In this document: positions 4,887 to 6,425 of the stretch, in pieces
Layout: each line of letters begins with the position of its first letter
Position numbering within the stretch: position 1 is the first letter of the stretch
Assembly (NCBI GenBank): GCA_017501805.1
Contig: JAFVWG010000046.1
Location: forward strand, 1 to 6,425
Source: Oscillospiraceae bacterium
GTDB taxonomy: Bacteria; Bacillota; Clostridia; Oscillospirales; Oscillospiraceae
Direction: 5' to 3'
Length of the DNA stretch: 6,425 nucleotides
The notes under the pieces: generated by a model
The model's input: the letters and a program-made list of their open reading frames with translations, nothing else
The model's database searches: none
Told to the model about the DNA's origin: nothing
Made by a program: the position numbers and the translations under genes

Positions 4887-6272
4887 TTATTTCCAGAGAG
4901 CGACGGCATAGCCGTCGTCCGAAACCAGCAGATTGACGGTATCACCGATGGCGCCGCCGTCCTTGATGTAGGTCTTCATGCCGCTGTTGTCGGGAACGCG
5001 GTACGGATACAAATACTCTCTGCCGTCAATGGTAAGACCGGTCTTTTCGCTGTGCTTTTCGAGCTTGCCGGTGACGATCTCGCTGCGGAAGACTTCGACG
5101 GGCGTGGTGATCTTGGAGATCGACGAGCCGGTGGAGTAGGTCAGCGCGTAGGTGCCGATGTCATCCTTGGTGAAGTCGTTGGTCTTGAGGGACTTGCCGT
5201 TGTCGAAGGTGACGGAGCCCTGCTTGTCGACGGTGCCGTCGGCGTAGTAGGTGGCGGGGGTGACATCCGTGATCTTCCACGGGGTGTACCACAGGTGGAT
5301 GAAGGTGTATTTGCCGGTATCGGCCGCGTGGTAGACTTCCAGACGGATGCCGTTGCCGGTGAAGGTGTGGTTCTTGGTGCTGTCGAGGCTGATGTTGGTG
5401 CTCTTCGGCTTGGAAGCGGTGGCGCCGTTACGGACGATGGTTATCTGATCGGGCGTGATCTCTTCCACGCCGAGATACTTGGCAAGGTCAGCGCCACCGA
5501 CGGAACCGGTCTTCTGGAAGAAGACGGGGGTGGAGGTGACGGTCTTGTCGTTGCCCTTCCAGTATGCGCCTTCCTCACTGCTGGTATAGACGGTACGGGG
5601 GCGCTTATACTTCTTGGAGTCGGTGGACGTGGCAGCGGTGCGGATCACATAGAAGGCATTGTAAGCCAGCGTGCTCGTGACATCGGTCCCCTCGCCGTTG
5701 AACAGAGCGTTCAGCGCGAGATGGCAGGCGTCCTGACGGCTGATCTCGGTGCTGTCAACGGAGACGCCGAAGTCGAGATGCTTTTCGATCAGCATGTCCT
5801 TGGTGTTCTTGTCCCAGTCGGAGCCGGTGAGCTTGGAAGCGTCCGCGCCGAGTGCGACGAGCAGCATCTTGCCGAAGGCATAGCCGGTGAGCTTGCCGTT
5901 GGGGTCGAACTTATTGTTGCCGACGCCGGAGACGATGCCCTTGGAGGCGCAGTACTCAACGAATTTGTTCGCCCAGTGGGAGGCGGGAACATCGGTGAAG
6001 GTGGAGCCGCCTGCAGCCAGAGCGTCCGCAGCCTTCGTGCCGAGCACGCAGCAGCAGAGGATCTTCGCAGCCTGCGCGCGGGTCAGCGTGTCGTTGGGCT
6101 TGAAGTCACCCTCGGGGAAGCCGGTGACGACCTTGAGGTCGGACATAATGTCAACGGCTTCGACATTCATAAATGCGACATCCGCGGAGTCCTTGAAGGA
6201 TGCGGCGCCCACCATCGGAACGGCGGACAACAGCAGAACTGCGGACAGGAGAAGTGCGATGAGTTTTTTCAT
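4887..6272 (-). CDS. SLH-domain surface protein, array copy 4
   Basis: This encodes a predicted exported wall protein of 461 residues, closest to copy 3. Signal peptide 1-23 (SAVPMVGA end), SLH1 about 26-79 with TRAQ at 64-67 and a CCC triplet at 73-75 where the other copies have CC, SLH2 about 92-142, and diverged SLH3 about 148-191 with SRQDACHLALNALF. The C-terminal region keeps YWKG, FDNG, TNDFTKDDIGTYAL and GGAIGDTVNLLVSDDG but differs from copy 3 at nearly half the positions in residues 147-250. Patches shared with copy 2 and not copy 3 (GTKAADAL; SKLTG and WDKNT) suggest recombination. As in copy 3, an in-frame TTG at 6285-6287 overlaps the ribosome binding site and is rejected in favour of the ATG at 6270-6272. 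No function is assigned beyond the SLH anchor. Confidence 0.93.
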   Translation of the reverse strand: MKKLIALLLSAVLLLSAVPMVGAASFKDSADVAFMNVEAVDIMSDLKVVTGFPEGDFKPNDTLTRAQAAKILCCCVLGTKAADALAAGGSTFTDVPASHWANKFVEYCASKGIVSGVGNNKFDPNGKLTGYAFGKMLLVALGADASKLTGSDWDKNTKDMLIEKHLDFGVSVDSTEISRQDACHLALNALFNGEGTDVTSTLAYNAFYVIRTAATSTDSKKYKRPRTVYTSSEEGAYWKGNDKTVTSTPVFFQKTGSVGGADLAKYLGVEEITPDQITIVRNGATASKPKSTNISLDSTKNHTFTGNGIRLEVYHAADTGKYTFIHLWYTPWKITDVTPATYYADGTVDKQGSVTFDNGKSLKTNDFTKDDIGTYALTYSTGSSISKITTPVEVFRSEIVTGKLEKHSEKTGLTIDGREYLYPYRVPDNSGMKTYIKDGGAIGDTVNLLVSDDGYAVALWK

Positions 6273-6331
6273 AGTAAATCCTCCCAAAATTTCAGGCGTA
6301 AAGCCTCGGTTTATGGTATCACTTTACCAAA
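6273..6331 (-). repeat. Duplicated leader repeat (second of two, copy 4)
   Basis: Matches 4729-4787 at 58 of 59 positions, in the same orientation and the same place relative to the gene. It covers the leader, ribosome binding site and -10 element. Beyond 6331 the spacer and upstream sequence are unrelated apart from the conserved TTGACA. Confidence 0.9.
6279..6285 (-). promoter_or_regulatory. Ribosome binding site of SLH copy 4 (decides the start)
   Basis: GGGAGGA lies six bases before the ATG at 6270-6272, in the same arrangement as copy 3. The upstream in-frame TTG overlaps it. Confidence 0.88.
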
Positions 6332-6349
6332 TCGCGGTGCTTCTGTCAA
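6321..6349 (-). promoter_or_regulatory. Sigma-A-like promoter of SLH copy 4
   Basis: TTGACA at 6344-6349, a 17-base spacer ending in TGG, and TAAAGT at 6321-6326 on the minus strand. Most of the spacer differs from that of copy 3 while both hexamers and the spacing are kept, so these elements are probably under selection. The -35 lies only 12 bases beyond the copy 5 terminator. Confidence 0.86.
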
Positions 6350-6361
6350 TGAAAATTACTG

Positions 6362-6391
6362 AAACGGGGCAGCCATTCGACTGCCCCGTTT
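6362..6391 (-). terminator. Intrinsic terminator of SLH copy 5
   Basis: An 11-bp stem (AAACGGGGCAG with CTGCCCCGTTT, 6362-6372 and 6381-6391) with an 8-base loop, followed on the minus strand by CAGTAATTTTC. It lies 22 bases beyond the stop at 6414-6416, the same spacing as in the complete copies, which supports a fifth gene entering from the right. Confidence 0.85.
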
Positions 6392-6413
6392 TGGTCACTT
6401 TGGGAAATGGAAA

Positions 6414-6425
6414 TTACTTCCACAT
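6414..6425 (-). CDS. C-terminal end of a fifth array copy (partial)
   Basis: The last 12 bases read, on the minus strand, ATG TGG AAG TAA, giving Met-Trp-Lys-stop. Copies 3 and 4 end in Leu-Trp-Lys-stop, and a terminator nearly identical to that of copy 3 follows at the usual distance. I infer that a fifth SLH gene continues beyond the right edge. The ATG here is an internal codon of that gene and not a start. Three residues cannot prove homology; the position, the ending and the terminator together make it likely. Confidence 0.65.
   Translation of the reverse strand: MWK

Larger units (their letters stand above)
1..6425 (-). repeat. Tandem array of SLH gene cassettes
   Basis: Four full cassettes and the edge of a fifth repeat in direct orientation. 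The start codons are 1550, 1711 and 1544 bases apart. Each cassette consists of promoter, leader, gene and terminator. The gaps between genes are 167, 325, 158 and 141 bases; the 325-base gap is the one holding the orphan promoter and leader. Confidence 0.9.

Noticed and set aside
3289..6391. Recurrent GGGGCAG...CTGCCCC hairpins as a mobile element or attachment site
   Set aside because: Each lies 22-30 bases beyond a stop codon with a T-rich tail on the minus strand, which is fully explained by intrinsic terminators. No flanking target duplications or transposase are seen.
1..6425. CRISPR array or short tandem repeats
   Set aside because: The repetition is at gene scale (about 1.55 kb) from paralogous genes. 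No short regularly spaced repeats were found.

Overview
The window is almost entirely a head-to-tail array of paralogous genes on the minus strand. There are four complete copies (472, 460, 461 and 461 residues), and the last four codons of a fifth enter at the right edge. Each product has a Sec-type signal peptide, two clear S-layer homology (SLH) repeats, a third diverged SLH-like repeat, and a C-terminal region of about 260 residues that looks beta-rich and that I cannot assign to a named family. These are most likely exported proteins held on the cell wall by their SLH repeats, that is, S-layer-like or surface-layer-associated proteins. SLH proteins, G+C-rich coding sequence, strong GGAGG-type ribosome binding sites and sigma-A-like promoters together suggest a Bacillota member, plausibly a gut clostridial lineage such as Oscillospiraceae. 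That placement is inference.

Layout, right to left in the direction of transcription: tail of copy 5 (6414-6425) and its terminator; promoter, copy 4 (4887-6272) and terminator; promoter, copy 3 (3343-4728) and terminator; an extra promoter and ribosome binding site with no gene behind it (about 3108-3267); promoter, copy 2 (1635-3017) and terminator; promoter, copy 1 (49-1467) and terminator. Every complete copy carries its own promoter and its own intrinsic terminator, so this is a row of separate transcription units and not an operon. The four gene promoters match exactly in form: TTGACA, a 17-base spacer ending in TGA or TGG, then TAAAGT. The copies are therefore probably transcribed by the same holoenzyme.

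Copies 3 and 4 are the closest pair, down to an almost identical leader. Copy 2 is intermediate and copy 1 is the most diverged. Signal peptide, SLH1-SLH2 and the extreme C-terminus are strongly conserved, while residues about 147-430 vary. Patches shared by copies 2 and 4 but absent from copy 3 suggest recombination or gene conversion within the array. The most unusual spot is the 325-base gap between copies 3 and 2, which appears to hold the 5' end of a lost sixth cassette. I found no RNA genes, insertion sequences, CRISPR arrays or plus-strand genes.
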